64,000 nucleotides of DNA from Stappia stellulata DSM 5886 (GCF_000423705.1 NZ_KE384083.1:310001-374000), one strand, 5' to 3'; shown: positions 8,644-18,291, counted from the first letter of the stretch. Numbers and translations: made by a program. Notes: a model not told the origin generated them from the sequence alone.

Positions 8644-9810
8644 ATGTTGACTTCAGCAAGACCCGTTGCGGCGCAGATCCTCGCCGATCTCGTGGGCTTC
8701 GATACCACCAGCCGCAACTCCAACCTCGCGCTGATCGCCTATGCCGAGGATTACCTGGCAAGGCGCGGTGTCTCGTCCACCCGCATTCCCGACGAAACCG
8801 GAGAAAAGGCGAACCTGCTTGCAACCATCGGCCCCCGCGATGTGCCCGGCTTCGTGCTGTCGGGGCATACCGACGTCGTGCCCGTCGACGGACAGGACTG
8901 GACCAGCGATCCGTTTTCGCTGGAAGAACGCGACGGCCTGCTCTACGGGCGCGGATCCTGCGACATGAAGGGGTTTTTGGCCTGCTGTCTTGCCAAGGTC
9001 GACGACATGCTGGCCCGCGACCTCAAGGCGCCGATCCATCTCGCCTTTTCCTATGACGAGGAAGTCGGCTGCAAGGGCGTGCCCAGCCTGATCCGCAAGC
9101 TGGTCGAGACCGTCGCCATGCCGCGCGCCTGTTTTGTCGGCGAGCCGACCGAGATGCAGGTGATCGTCGGCCACAAGGCGAAGCGTTCCTACAAGGCCGT
9201 CGTCACGGGCCGGACCTGCCATTCCTCGCTGGCGCCGCAGGGCGTCAACGCGGTCGATTATGCCGCCATGCTGGCGCTGAAGGTGCGCGAGATGGGCAAG
9301 ACGCTGGCCAGCGGCATGAGCGACGATCTCTACGACGTTCCGGTCACCACCGCGCATACCGGCGTCCTGCAGGGCGGAACGGCGCTCAACATCGTACCGG
9401 ACCGGGCGGAGCTGTCCTTCGAATTCCGCGCCCTGCCGGCAGAGGATGTCGATGCGCTGGTCGATGAGGTGATGCGCTACGCCCGCGAGGAGCTTGAGCC
9501 GGAGATGCAGGCCATCGCACCTGAAACCGGCATCGCCTTCGAGCAGATCTCCAGCTTCCCCGGCCTCGATACGGAAATCGACGCGGAGGTCACCCGGCTT
9601 GCCAAGCGTCTCGCGGGACGCAACGACCACGCCAAGGTCGCCTATGGCACGGAAGGCGGCCGTTTCGTGGAGATCGGCGCGGTGCCGACCGTCGTCATCG
9701 GTCCGGGGTCCATCGAGCAGGCGCACAAGGCGGACGAATTCATCGCCGTCTCCGAACTGGAGAAATGCGGGGCCTTCCTCGACAAGGTTCTCGACGAGGC
9801 CTGCGCCTGA
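8644..9810 (+). CDS. M20 metallohydrolase, acetylornithine-deacetylase (ArgE) type
   Basis: A 388-aa zinc hydrolase of the M20/ArgE/DapE family, which removes N-acyl groups from amino acids. Metal and catalytic residues visible are H75 and D77 (SGHTDVVP), D107 (GRGSCDMKGF), E139-E140 (YDEEVGCKG) and the C-terminal AHKADEF His. The central dimerisation domain contains the substrate His (GRTCHSSLAP). I chose the ATG at 8644, 23 nt after the LysR stop; the frame is open further upstream across the LysR gene, which is a GC artefact. The company of an AstE-like hydrolase and a peptide importer argues for catabolic deacylation rather than arginine biosynthesis. Confidence 0.88.
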   Translation: MLTSARPVAAQILADLVGFDTTSRNSNLALIAYAEDYLARRGVSSTRIPDETGEKANLLATIGPRDVPGFVLSGHTDVVPVDGQDWTSDPFSLEERDGLLYGRGSCDMKGFLACCLAKVDDMLARDLKAPIHLAFSYDEEVGCKGVPSLIRKLVETVAMPRACFVGEPTEMQVIVGHKAKRSYKAVVTGRTCHSSLAPQGVNAVDYAAMLALKVREMGKTLASGMSDDLYDVPVTTAHTGVLQGGTALNIVPDRAELSFEFRALPAEDVDALVDEVMRYAREELEPEMQAIAPETGIAFEQISSFPGLDTEIDAEVTRLAKRLAGRNDHAKVAYGTEGGRFVEIGAVPTVVIGPGSIEQAHKADEFIAVSELEKCGAFLDKVLDEACA

Positions 9811-9850
9811 CATCCCTTTGCCTTTGCCATCCAAACCCACGGATTTGAAC

Positions 9851-10852
9851 ATGACAGCCGTTTCCGGAACGACGCCCGCGATCGAACTCACCAAGGTCGA
9901 CATTGCCCCCTATCTCCCCGGCAATACCGGCATCGAGGGGGTCACCACGCTCGACAGCGGCAAGCCCGGTCCGCATGTGGCGATCTCGGCAATCGTGCAT
10001 GGCAACGAGCTGTGCGGCCCGATCGCGCTCGACTGGCTGTTCAAACACGATGTCGCGCCGGTCCGGGGCAAGCTGTCGCTGGTCTTCGTCAATCTCGACG
10101 CCTACGCCCGTTTCGACCCGGCCGATCCCTTCGCCTCGCGCTGGGCGGATGAGGACATGAACCGGCTGTGGCAGGCTCCAACGCTCGATGACGACGCCTC
10201 GCTTGAACGGCGCCGCGCCCGCGTGCTCCGCCCGTTCTTCGATACCGTCGACCTGCTTCTGGACCTCCACTCCATGCAGCACGCGACGCCGCCGCTGATG
10301 CTCGCCGGACCGCTCGCCAAGGGACGCGAACTGGCGCGCGCCATCGGCATGCCGGAGCTTGTGGTGAGCGATGCCGGTCATGCGGCGGGCAAACGGTTGC
10401 GCGACTATGCGGATTTCTCCGACCCGACGAGCGAGCGCAATGCGCTTTTGGTGGAATGCGGCCAGCACTGGGAGGCAGAGGCCGCCGACGTCGCCATCGA
10501 GACGAGCCTGCGCTTTCTCCACGCAACGGGCGCGGTCGCTCCGGAGTTCGGCGCCGATTACCTTGCCGCGCGCGCCACGCCGGCAACGCAGCGTTTCATC
10601 GAGATCGCGGCGCCGATCACGATCACCACGGATTCGTTCCGCTTCACGCAGGACTTCATCGGCGGCGAAGTGATCGAGCGGGCCGGAACCGTGATCGCCC
10701 ATGACGGTGGGGTATCCGTTGCGACGCCGGAGGACAACATGATGCTGATCATGCCGACGCGTCGCCTCGACAAGGGACTGACCGCCGTCAGACTGGGTCG
10801 GCTGGTCGACGGCACGCAGGATCCGAAGCCGGCCCCTCCGCTTACGGCATGA
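9851..10852 (+). CDS. Succinylglutamate desuccinylase/aspartoacylase family protein
   Basis: A 333-aa zinc-dependent amidohydrolase of the AstE/AspA (M14-like) family. Zinc ligands are readable as H50 and E53 (HGNEL) and H140 (LDLHSM). Known members hydrolyse N-succinylglutamate, N-acetylaspartate or N-acetyl-diaminobutyrate. The ATG at 9851 is 40 nt after the M20 gene, so the two are likely co-transcribed. The lack of other ast or ectoine-degradation genes leaves the acyl-amino-acid substrate open. The gene ends 43 nt before the trp leader. Confidence 0.85.
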   Translation: MTAVSGTTPAIELTKVDIAPYLPGNTGIEGVTTLDSGKPGPHVAISAIVHGNELCGPIALDWLFKHDVAPVRGKLSLVFVNLDAYARFDPADPFASRWADEDMNRLWQAPTLDDDASLERRRARVLRPFFDTVDLLLDLHSMQHATPPLMLAGPLAKGRELARAIGMPELVVSDAGHAAGKRLRDYADFSDPTSERNALLVECGQHWEAEAADVAIETSLRFLHATGAVAPEFGADYLAARATPATQRFIEIAAPITITTDSFRFTQDFIGGEVIERAGTVIAHDGGVSVATPEDNMMLIMPTRRLDKGLTAVRLGRLVDGTQDPKPAPPLTA

Positions 10853-10860
10853 TTCCGCCG

Positions 10861-10889
10861 TTGCACCGGCGCGCGCCTTGCGCTACTGA
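10861..10889 (+). promoter_or_regulatory. Putative trp promoter
   Basis: A TTGCAC hexamer (10861-10866) and TACTGA (10884-10889) are separated by 17 nt. The -10 hexamer ends 6 nt before the ATG of the leader peptide, so transcription would begin at or next to the A of that ATG. This matches the leaderless trpL transcripts known from rhizobia. Confidence 0.6.
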
Positions 10890-10895
10890 AAATAC

Positions 10896-10946
10896 ATGAG
10901 CGACATTCGGATCCTGAACAGCGGCTGGTGGTGGCGCGCCCTTTAA
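10896..10946 (+). CDS. trpL: trp operon leader peptide (TrpL)
   Basis: A 16-residue open frame (MSDIRILNSGWWWRAL) with three consecutive Trp codons (10926-10934) and a TAA stop. It lies 134 nt upstream of trpE(G), with a terminator-like hairpin 50 nt downstream. Ribosome stalling at the WWW codons would decide between antiterminator and terminator folding. The Sinorhizobium meliloti leader peptide also carries WWW near its C-terminus. No ribosome site precedes the ATG, consistent with a leaderless start. Confidence 0.9.
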   Translation: MSDIRILNSGWWWRAL

Positions 10947-10995
10947 AGGCGGCAATCGACAGCGCGTGACCGGACGTCACTTGAAGCAAATCGAA

Positions 10996-11026
10996 AAAGC
11001 CGCCGCGGGGTCCCGCCGGCGGCTTT
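10996..11026 (+). terminator. trpE(G) attenuator
   Basis: A GC-rich hairpin with perfect 9-nt outer arms (10996-11004 and 11018-11026) and a short TTTG tail, between the Trp leader peptide and trpE(G). Position and form fit transcription attenuation. When it forms, the short leader RNA (about 10896-11030) would be released. Confidence 0.85.
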
Positions 11027-11080
11027 GTCATGTCTGGCGGCGGAAAAGGGCCCGGCGGCGCGGCAGAGGAAGAGACGGAC

Positions 11081-13270
11081 ATGTATACGGGACGCGAAAT
11101 AAGCCTCGTCACCGGGGGCGGAATCGGCATCACCACGCGGGTGCGCGCCGCCGACTATGCGCAAGGCACTTCGCCCTGGATCGACCGGCTCGATGCCGAG
11201 CGCGGCGCGGTCTTCTCCTCCTCCTACGAATACCCCGGCCGCTACACGCGCTGGGACATGGCGCTGATCAATCCGCCGCTGGTGCTGGAATCGAACGACC
11301 GCGACGCGCACATCCAGGCGCTGAACGCACGCGGGCGCATTCTGCTCCCCGCCATCGAGGCCCATCTGCGCAAGCTTGAAGACCTGGAAAGCCTGACGCG
11401 CGACGGCGACCGGCTGGACATGCGCATCGCCCGGCCGACCCGCGCCTTTACCGAGGAAGAGCGTTCGCGCCAGCCCTCGGTCTTCTCCGTCATCCGCGCG
11501 ATGAACGCGCTGTTTGCCTGCGACGACGAACATCTCGGCCTTTATGGCGCCTTCGGCTACGATCTTGCGTTCCAGTTCGAGCCGATCGAATTGTCGCTGG
11601 AGCGCCCCGAGGACCAACGCGACGTCGTGCTCTACCTGCCCGACGAGATCCTGCTGGTCGACCATTACGGCCGCAAGGCGCATGTGGTGGAATACGAGTT
11701 CACCGTCGACGGCGAAAGCACCGAGGGATTGACGCGCGACGGCACATCGCAAGCCTATAGTCCGGCCAAGGGCGATCCGGGCCGCGGCGATCACGTGCCC
11801 GGCGAATATGCGGAGCTGGTGCGCGCGGCAAAAGATCACTTCAAGCGCGGCGACCTGTTCGAGACCGTTCCCGGCCAGACGTTCTACGAGGCGTGCCCCG
11901 CCGCTCCTTCCGCCGTCTCCCGCCGGCTCACGGAGATCAATCCGTCCCCTTATGGCTTCTTCATCAACCTCGGCAATCAGGAGTACCTGGTCGGCGCGAG
12001 CCCGGAAATGTATGTGCGCGTTTCCGGCGGACGGCGGGTCGAGACCTGCCCGATTTCCGGCACGATCCGGCGCGGCAAGAACGCAATCGAGGACGAGGCG
12101 CAGATCCGCAAGCTGCTGAATTCCGCCAAGGACGAGGCGGAGCTTACGATGTGCTCCGACGTCGACCGCAACGACAAGAGCCGGATTTGCGATCCCGGCT
12201 CCGTGCGGGTGATCGGTCGGCGGCAGATTGAGTTATATTCCCGGCTGATCCACACCGTCGATCACATCGAGGGCATCCTGCGCGACGATCTCGACGCGCT
12301 TGACGCGTTCCTCTCCCACACATGGGCCGTTACCGTGACCGGCGCGCCGAAGCGCTGGGCGATGGACTTCATCGAACGCCATGAGAAAAGCCCGCGCGCC
12401 TGGTATGGCGGGGCCATCGGAGCCGTGCTGTTCAACGGCGACATGAACACCGGGCTGACGCTGCGCACCGTGCGCATCAAGGATGGCGTGGCACAGATCC
12501 GGGCCGGCGCGACCCTGCTCTACGACAGCATCCCGGAAGAAGAAGAGGCGGAAACAGAACTCAAGGCGGAAGCCATGCGCGCCGCCGTGCGCGAGGCCGG
12601 ACAGGGACGCACCGCCATCGCCGGAGCCGAGGCAACGCTTCCCGGCAAGGGGCTGAAGATCCTGCTGGTCGACCATGAGGACAGTTTCGTCCACACGCTC
12701 GCCAACTACTTCCGCCAGACGGGCGCGGAGGTCGTGACCTACCGCTCACCCGTGTCGGACAGTGTCTTCCACGATGTCGCCCCGGATCTGGTCGTTCTCT
12801 CGCCCGGCCCCGGCAGTCCGTCGGACTTCGACTGCGCCGCCACCATCGGCCGGGCGCGGGCCCGGGCGTTGCCGATCTTCGGCGTGTGCCTCGGCCTTCA
12901 AGCGCTCACCGAGGCACTTGGCGGACAACTGGCGCAGCTCGACGTGCCGATGCACGGCAAGCCGTCGCCGGTCGGTTTCGAAGCCGGGTCGCTGCTGTTC
13001 GACGGGCTGTCGTCACCGGTGACCGTCGGGCGATACCATTCGCTGCATGCGGTGCGAGATACCTTGCCCGACGGCCTCCGCATCACCTGCGAGACGTCGG
13101 ACGGGGTGATCATGGCGGTGGAGCATACCGAGGAGCCGATCGCCGCCGTGCAGTTCCATCCCGAATCGATCATGTCGCTCGATCAGGATGCCGGCCACCG
13201 GATCATCCAGAATGTGGTGACAAAACTCGTCCGCACGCGCGACGCGCGGCCAGGGGCCGCCGTCGCCTGA
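11081..13270 (+). CDS. trpE(G): Fused anthranilate synthase TrpE(G)
   Basis: A 729-aa fusion making anthranilate from chorismate and glutamine, the first step of tryptophan synthesis. The first 510 or so residues are the TrpE chorismate-binding domain ([34 protein letters not shown]). The last 200 are the TrpG glutamine amidotransferase, with nucleophile Cys in FGVCLGLQ (about residue 603) and the His-Glu of VQFHPES. Single-chain TrpE(G) of this length is typical of Rhizobiales. The ATG at 11081 follows GAGGAAGAG; an open frame from 11030 lies inside the attenuator tail. Its product, anthranilate, is the likely substrate of the catabolic operon that abuts its 3' end. Confidence 0.96.
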   Translation: MYTGREISLVTGGGIGITTRVRAADYAQGTSPWIDRLDAERGAVFSSSYEYPGRYTRWDMALINPPLVLESNDRDAHIQALNARGRILLPAIEAHLRKLEDLESLTRDGDRLDMRIARPTRAFTEEERSRQPSVFSVIRAMNALFACDDEHLGLYGAFGYDLAFQFEPIELSLERPEDQRDVVLYLPDEILLVDHYGRKAHVVEYEFTVDGESTEGLTRDGTSQAYSPAKGDPGRGDHVPGEYAELVRAAKDHFKRGDLFETVPGQTFYEACPAAPSAVSRRLTEINPSPYGFFINLGNQEYLVGASPEMYVRVSGGRRVETCPISGTIRRGKNAIEDEAQIRKLLNSAKDEAELTMCSDVDRNDKSRICDPGSVRVIGRRQIELYSRLIHTVDHIEGILRDDLDALDAFLSHTWAVTVTGAPKRWAMDFIERHEKSPRAWYGGAIGAVLFNGDMNTGLTLRTVRIKDGVAQIRAGATLLYDSIPEEEEAETELKAEAMRAAVREAGQGRTAIAGAEATLPGKGLKILLVDHEDSFVHTLANYFRQTGAEVVTYRSPVSDSVFHDVAPDLVVLSPGPGSPSDFDCAATIGRARARALPIFGVCLGLQALTEALGGQLAQLDVPMHGKPSPVGFEAGSLLFDGLSSPVTVGRYHSLHAVRDTLPDGLRITCETSDGVIMAVEHTEEPIAAVQFHPESIMSLDQDAGHRIIQNVVTKLVRTRDARPGAAVA

Positions 13271-13960
13271 TCAGCCCCGGTCTGCCTCGCCGAACCCGGA
13301 AAACCGGGTGAAGTCATCGACGGCTGCGCGCTCCGTGCGCAGCCGGTTGACCGGCGCGGCGGCGTCCATATGCCCGAGCGCGATGGCGCAAAACAGCATG
13401 TGTTCGGGCGGCGGCGAAAGATGCCCGCCCACCAGCGAATGCCACTGCGCCCAGGCCTCCTGGGCGCAGCTGTGCAGACCGTGCGCGCGTGCCGCCAGCA
13501 TCACGCTTTGCAGGAACATGCCGCAGTCCGCCCATTGCGGCGGCCCCATGGTCCGGTCGAGATAGACGAAGAGACCGACCGGCGCGCCGAAGAGCTCGAA
13601 ATTGCGCCGGAATTGCCGCCCCCGCGCCGCCTTGTCCTCGCGCGCAACGCCGATGGTCGCATAGAGGTCTTCCCCGGCCTTGAAGCGGCGCCAGGCATAG
13701 GGCTCCTTCAGATCCGGCGGATAGACGCGATACTCGCCGGGCTCCCCGCGCGGCATCTCGGCCATGCGCTCGCGCACGGCCTCAACCAGGCGCGCAAGCG
13801 GTTCGCCGGTCAGTGCATGCACGTGCCAGGGCTGGAGATTGCCGCCCGACGGCGCGCGCGAGGCCGCCCGCAGGATGTCGCGCACGACCCGCTCCGGCAC
13901 CGCGTCGGGGCGAAAGGCCCGGCAACTGAAGCGACTGTCGAGCGCGTCCAGAACATCCAT
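13271..13960 (-). CDS. Nitroreductase-family flavoprotein
   Basis: A 229-aa FMN-dependent nitroreductase-fold protein. FMN-binding features are SRFSCRAFRPDAVP at the N-terminus, RAASRAPSGGNLQPW, and the C-terminal LGHMD region. I start it at the ATG 13960; the open frame to 14089 would run into the RidA gene. It is the last gene of the aminobenzoate operon, 76 bp after ridA. Its stop directly touches the stop of trpE(G). Family members reduce nitro groups, quinones or enoates. Here it might reduce a ring intermediate of the CoA pathway, but no sequence feature proves this. Confidence 0.85.
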   Translation of the reverse strand: MDVLDALDSRFSCRAFRPDAVPERVVRDILRAASRAPSGGNLQPWHVHALTGEPLARLVEAVRERMAEMPRGEPGEYRVYPPDLKEPYAWRRFKAGEDLYATIGVAREDKAARGRQFRRNFELFGAPVGLFVYLDRTMGPPQWADCGMFLQSVMLAARAHGLHSCAQEAWAQWHSLVGGHLSPPPEHMLFCAIALGHMDAAAPVNRLRTERAAVDDFTRFSGFGEADRG

Positions 13961-14036
13961 CGTCGGGCCATGTCGTTGGTGTGGCGGGTTCGTTGGCGTC
14001 AGACTATCCAACGGTCCAGGCACTGCAAGCGCGGCG

Positions 14037-14489
14037 TCATTCCGGCAGGATCGCCGTGCCCTCGATTTCCACCATCGCCTTGGCTTCAACGAGCGAGAGC
14101 ACCTGCACCACCGCCATCGCCGGGAAATTGCGCCCCATGACGGAGCGATAGGCTGGCCCGAGGTCCTTCAGGCAGGCACGATAGGCCTCCATGTCGGTCA
14201 CATACCAGGTCAGGCGGGCGATATGCTCCGGTCCACCGCCCGCCGCACGCACCACCGCCACGACGTTTTCCAGCGTCTGGCGCACCTGCTCGACAAAAAC
14301 GTCGGAAAATGTGCCGTCCGGCGTCCAGCCGATCTGGCCTCCGGTCAGCGCCATGCGCCCCTCGCCCGCCATGCCGTTGGAATAGCCTCTTGGCTGCGGC
14401 CAGCCCTCCGGCTGAAGCGCAGTCAGCGGCGACGGCGCAGCGGCGCCGCTTGCGGGCATGGTCGGGGCGGTTTCGGCATTCTTGGTCAT
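14037..14489 (-). CDS. RidA/YjgF family protein (reactive enamine/imine deaminase)
   Basis: A 150-aa RidA-superfamily protein with an extra N-terminal stretch of about 30 residues. The family core includes YSNGM, LTGGQIGW, FVEQVRQTLENVVAVVRAAGG, and ITYVTD-like LTWYVTDM. The C-terminal half (FPAMAVVQVLSL.EAKAMVEIEGTAI) carries the usual E-x-E/I-E-x-x-A end. RidA proteins hydrolyse enamines/imines to ketones and ammonia. The gene starts 15 nt after the CoA ligase. The monooxygenase/reductase product of this pathway is itself a ring enamine, so RidA is a good candidate for the nitrogen-removing step (inference). Confidence 0.88.
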   Translation of the reverse strand: MTKNAETAPTMPASGAAAPSPLTALQPEGWPQPRGYSNGMAGEGRMALTGGQIGWTPDGTFSDVFVEQVRQTLENVVAVVRAAGGGPEHIARLTWYVTDMEAYRACLKDLGPAYRSVMGRNFPAMAVVQVLSLVEAKAMVEIEGTAILPE

Positions 14490-14504
14490 TCGCTCTTTCC
14501 GTTT

Positions 14505-16157
14505 TCAGGAGGCGGCGCGCGCGGAACCCGCGTCGCCCGATTCACTTGCCGCGATCTCGCGCAGGGCAAAGCGTTGCAACTTGCCGGTCTCGGTGCGCGG
14601 CAGTTCGGTGACGAACTCGATGGCGCGCGGGTATTTGTAGGGGGCGAGCTCCGCCTTGACGTAGTCCTGCAACGCCTTGGCCAGCGCCGCGTCGCCAACA
14701 ATGCCGGGCTTGAGCACGACATAGGCCTTCACGATGCGGCCACGGTCGGGATCGGGTGCACCGACCACGCCGCATTCGGCAACATCGGGATGGGCAAGCA
14801 ACGTACCTTCGACCTCTGGCCCGGCAATGTTGTAGCCCGACGAAACGATCATGTCGTCGGAGCGCGCCTGATACCAGAAGTAGCCGTCCGCATCGCGGAT
14901 ATAGGTGTCGCCGGTCACGTTCCAGCCGTCGATCACATAGTCTGCCTGGCGCCGATCCGCGAGATAGCGACAGCCCGTCGGCCCGCGCACGGCGAGACGC
15001 CCGGGCGTTCCGTCCGGGACCTCGCGGCCATCGGGTCCGATCACCTTCGCCTCATAACCGGGAACCGGCTTGCCGGTCGCGCCGGGGCGCACCTCGTCTT
15101 CGCGCGCGGCTATGAAGATATGCAGCAGCTCGGTCGCGCCGATCCCGTCGAGGATCTTGATCCCCGTCGCCGCGTGCCAGTCGTCCCAGGTCGCCTTGGG
15201 CAGCGCCTCGCCGGCGGAGACGCATTTGCGCAGGGACGAAAGATCGGCATCTCCCCGTTTCGCCAGGATCGCGCGATAGGCGGTCGGCGCGGTAAAGACC
15301 ACCGTCGGGCGCATCTCGGGGATGGCGGCCAGAAGCTCGTCCGGCCCGGCCCTTTCCAGCAAGATCGCGGTCGCGCCGGCGCGGAAGGGAAAGAGCACCA
15401 GACCGCCGAGGCCAAAGGTAAAGGCGAGCGGCGGCGAGCCGATGAACACATCGCTTTCCACCGGGCGCAAGACCTCGCGCGAGTAACAGTCGCAGATCGC
15501 CAGCATGTCGCGATGGTAATGCATCGTCGCCTTCGGCTCGCCGGTGGTGCCGGAGGTGAAGCCGAGCAGGCAGACGTCATCGGCCGCGGTATCGCAGGCG
15601 GTAAAGACCGGCGAGGCGGTCGACATGCGGGCCTCAAGCGTTTCGGCCCCCTCGCCTCCACTGTAGAGGATGTGCTCCAGACGATCGGTGCGCTTGCGCG
15701 TCAGCTCGATTTCCTCGGCCAGACGATGATCGCAAATGGCGATCGAAAGCTCCGCCTTGTCGGCGATCACCGCCAGTTCCTTGGCGCGCAAAAGCGGCAT
15801 GGTGGCGACGACGACACCGCCGGCCTTGAGTACGGCGAAATAGACCGCCGTCATCATCGGGGTGTTGGGGAAGCGCAGGAGGACCCGGTTTCCGGGCTTC
15901 AATGCAAAGTCTTCGACCAGCACATTGGCGATGCGATTGACCGTCTCGGCAAGCTCCGCGTAGGTCCAGCTCAGGGTCGGCGAGACCAGAGCCGGCTTGT
16001 CCCCGCGCCCCTCGGCAACGTTGCGGTCGAGCAGTTCGCTCGCGCAGTTCAGCCGCTCGGGATAACCGAGACGGTCGAGATTGATGAACTCCGGCCACAT
16101 TTCCTGCGGGGGAAGATTGTCCCGGGTGAATGTGTCGAGATGCGCTGACTGTGCCAT
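14505..16157 (-). CDS. abmG: 2-aminobenzoate-CoA ligase (probable)
   Basis: A 550-aa adenylate-forming acid-CoA ligase of the benzoate-CoA ligase group. The AMP-binding P-loop is FTSGTTGEPKATMHYH, the adenine region is LDGIGATELLHIF, and the hinge/C-terminal catalytic Lys is in PRTETGKLQRF. The N-terminal DTFTRDNLPPQEMWPEF and YPERLNCASELLD resemble aryl-CoA ligases for 2-aminobenzoate. Location in one operon with enoyl-CoA-type enzymes, opposite a 2-aminobenzoyl-CoA monooxygenase/reductase-like gene, supports the substrate. Expected reaction: 2-aminobenzoate + CoA + ATP to 2-aminobenzoyl-CoA, in the cytoplasm. Benzoate or another aminobenzoate is the alternative. The symbol follows Azoarcus usage. 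Confidence 0.82.
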   Translation of the reverse strand: MAQSAHLDTFTRDNLPPQEMWPEFINLDRLGYPERLNCASELLDRNVAEGRGDKPALVSPTLSWTYAELAETVNRIANVLVEDFALKPGNRVLLRFPNTPMMTAVYFAVLKAGGVVVATMPLLRAKELAVIADKAELSIAICDHRLAEEIELTRKRTDRLEHILYSGGEGAETLEARMSTASPVFTACDTAADDVCLLGFTSGTTGEPKATMHYHRDMLAICDCYSREVLRPVESDVFIGSPPLAFTFGLGGLVLFPFRAGATAILLERAGPDELLAAIPEMRPTVVFTAPTAYRAILAKRGDADLSSLRKCVSAGEALPKATWDDWHAATGIKILDGIGATELLHIFIAAREDEVRPGATGKPVPGYEAKVIGPDGREVPDGTPGRLAVRGPTGCRYLADRRQADYVIDGWNVTGDTYIRDADGYFWYQARSDDMIVSSGYNIAGPEVEGTLLAHPDVAECGVVGAPDPDRGRIVKAYVVLKPGIVGDAALAKALQDYVKAELAPYKYPRAIEFVTELPRTETGKLQRFALREIAASESGDAGSARAAS

Positions 16158-16213
16158 GCGGCTCTCCTCTGGATCGGTGTCAACGGCCGGTTGTCCGGCG
16201 CTTTTTCCTGGTC

Positions 16214-17416
16214 TTATTCGGCAGCGGCGGATGCGGTTTGCGCGCGCGCCGCGTGATCGGCAATCGCCTGGCGGGCGATCACCACCTTCTGGATTTCCGT
16301 CGCGCCCTCGTAGATGCGAAGCGCGCGGACGTCGCGATAGAGTTCCTCGATCTTGGTACCGACCCGAACGCCGTTTCCGCCATGAAGCTGGACCGCACTG
16401 TCGACGACCCTTTGCGCGTTTTCCGTCGCGACCATCTTGGCAAGCGCCGCCTCACGGGTGACGCGGGCAGCCCCCATGTCCTTGGTCCAGGCGGCGCGGT
16501 AGACGAGAAGGGCCGCCGCATCGACATCGGCAATCATGTCGGCAAGCCGCCCTTGCGTCATTTGCAGATCGGCGAGCGGCGCACCGAACAGCTGGCGGCG
16601 GGTGGTGTGATCGAGGGTTTCGTCCAGCGCCCGACGGGCAAAGCCGAGTGCGGCCGCGCCGACGGTGGAGCGGAAGATGTCGAGCGTCGCCATCGCCACC
16701 TTGAACCCCTCGCCGCCCTTGCCGAGACGGGCGGTGACGGGAACGCGCACGTTCTCGAAACCAAGTGTGGCAAGCGGATGCGGGGCAACCGTGTCGATGC
16801 GCTCGCGAACCGAGAAACCGGGGGCGTCGGCATCGACCACAAAGGCGGAAAGCCCACGCGCACCCGGCGCTTCTCCGGTCCTTGCGAACACGACATAATG
16901 ATCGGCGATGCCGCCGTTCGAGATCCAGGTCTTCTCTCCGGTGATCCGGACATGATCCGGCCCGTCCGGGTCCGCGACGGTTGCAAGGGCCGCGACATCG
17001 GAGCCGGCCTCCGGTTCCGACAGCGCGAAAGCGGCGAGTTTTTCTCCGCGTCCGACCGGCGGCAGGTAGCGATCCTTCAGGGCATCCGAGCCGAAGAGCG
17101 AAATCGATCCGGTGCCAAGCCCCTGCATGGCGAAGGCGAAATCGGCAAGCCCCGTGTGGCGGGCCAGCGTTTCGCGCGCGATGCAAAGCCGACGCACATC
17201 AAGCCTTTCGCTCAAACCGCCATAGGCACCGGGCACCGCCGCCTTGAGAATGCCGGCCTTTCCCAGTGCCGCGACCAGCCGGCGGCACGACGCATCCACG
17301 TCGTGATGATCGACCAGGCCTTCCGCATTGTCGCGCGCCCATGCCTCGACCTCGGCGGCAAAGGCACGATGGCTGTCGTCGAAGAACGGCCAGTCCAGGA
17401 AGCTTGTGTCAGTCAT
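16214..17416 (-). CDS. Acyl-CoA dehydrogenase
   Basis: A 400-aa FAD-dependent acyl-CoA dehydrogenase. Seen are [17 protein letters not shown] (flavin/substrate region), [21 protein letters not shown], and the C-terminal QLHGGNGVR and [15 protein letters not shown], where the family's conserved Glu lies. The start ATG at 17416 follows AAGGA; the frame is open 78 codons upstream over the hydratase gene and I reject that extension. In this operon it probably dehydrogenates a cyclohexane/cyclohexene-carboxyl-CoA or ring-opened acyl-CoA intermediate. It is 26 nt after the hydratase gene. Confidence 0.9.
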   Translation of the reverse strand: MTDTSFLDWPFFDDSHRAFAAEVEAWARDNAEGLVDHHDVDASCRRLVAALGKAGILKAAVPGAYGGLSERLDVRRLCIARETLARHTGLADFAFAMQGLGTGSISLFGSDALKDRYLPPVGRGEKLAAFALSEPEAGSDVAALATVADPDGPDHVRITGEKTWISNGGIADHYVVFARTGEAPGARGLSAFVVDADAPGFSVRERIDTVAPHPLATLGFENVRVPVTARLGKGGEGFKVAMATLDIFRSTVGAAALGFARRALDETLDHTTRRQLFGAPLADLQMTQGRLADMIADVDAAALLVYRAAWTKDMGAARVTREAALAKMVATENAQRVVDSAVQLHGGNGVRVGTKIEELYRDVRALRIYEGATEIQKVVIARQAIADHAARAQTASAAAE

Positions 17417-17442
17417 GGCGAAATCCTTGCGAAAAGCCGGCC

Positions 17443-18291
17443 TCAATTGCCTTCGAACACGGGCGTCTGCTTGGCGGCAAAGGCCTCGAAGGCGCGGCGG
17501 TAGTCCTCGGTCTTCATGCAGACCGCCTGGGCGAGCGCCTCCGCCTCGATCGCCTGATCGATCGACATGTCCCATTCCATGTGCATCATCCGCTTGGTCA
17601 TGGAGTTGGCAAAGGTCGGTCCGGCGGACAGGCTGTCGGCGAGCGCGCACGCCTCCGACAGGACCGCGTCGCTGTCGACCAGGCGGTTGAAGAAGCCCCA
17701 GCGCTCGGCCTCCTCGCCGCTCATGACGCGCCCCGTGTAGAGAAGCTCAGAGGCGCGGCCGTGGCCGATGATGCGCGGCAGGATCGCGCAGGCGCCCATG
17801 TCGCAGCCGGCAAGACCGACGCGGTTGAACAGGAAGGCGACCTTGGCCTTCGCCGTGCCGACACGCAGATCGGATGCCATGGCAATGATCGCGCCCGCCC
17901 CGACGCAGACCCCGTCGATTCCCGCCACAATCGGCTGCGGACAGGCCCGCATCGCCTTTACCAGTTCACCGGTCATCCGCGTGAATTGCATCAGCCCCGG
18001 CATGTCGCGCGACAGCAGCGGCTCGATGATCTCGAACACATCCCCGCCGGAGCAGAAATTGCCCCCGGCACCGGTCACGACGATGGTCTTGACCTCCTCG
18101 TCGAACTGCAGCGCGCGAAACAGATCGCGCAGCTCCGCATAGGACTGGAACGTCAGCGGGTTCTTGCGGTCCGGGCGGTTCAGCGTGATTGTCGCCGTCT
18201 TGCCGGCGACCTCCAGCAGGAAGTGTTCGGGCCGGTACTCCCGCACGGGAAGCGTGATGGCATAGGTTTCCTGCGGGGCGACGTCAGCCAT
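17443..18291 (-). CDS. Enoyl-CoA hydratase/isomerase family protein
   Basis: A 282-aa crotonase-fold protein. The CoA-binding and oxyanion-hole segments are [14 protein letters not shown] and [15 protein letters not shown], and the active-site region is [24 protein letters not shown]. Crotonase-fold enzymes hydrate enoyl-CoAs, isomerise double bonds or cleave rings hydrolytically. Here it could hydrate or open the ring after 2-aminobenzoyl-CoA dearomatisation. The start overlaps the MarR gene by 8 nt, indicating translational coupling. Confidence 0.9.
   Translation of the reverse strand: MADVAPQETYAITLPVREYRPEHFLLEVAGKTATITLNRPDRKNPLTFQSYAELRDLFRALQFDEEVKTIVVTGAGGNFCSGGDVFEIIEPLLSRDMPGLMQFTRMTGELVKAMRACPQPIVAGIDGVCVGAGAIIAMASDLRVGTAKAKVAFLFNRVGLAGCDMGACAILPRIIGHGRASELLYTGRVMSGEEAERWGFFNRLVDSDAVLSEACALADSLSAGPTFANSMTKRMMHMEWDMSIDQAIEAEALAQAVCMKTEDYRRAFEAFAAKQTPVFEGN

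Noticed and set aside
7567-9810. Single 747-codon frame joining the LysR region to the M20 hydrolase
   Set aside because: Upstream part is out of frame with the real LysR gene and has no domain; the M20 protein starts at 8644.
8644-10852. Ectoine degradation or arginine succinyltransferase pathway
   Set aside because: Only the deacylase families match; no ectoine hydrolase, transaminase or other ast genes are present.
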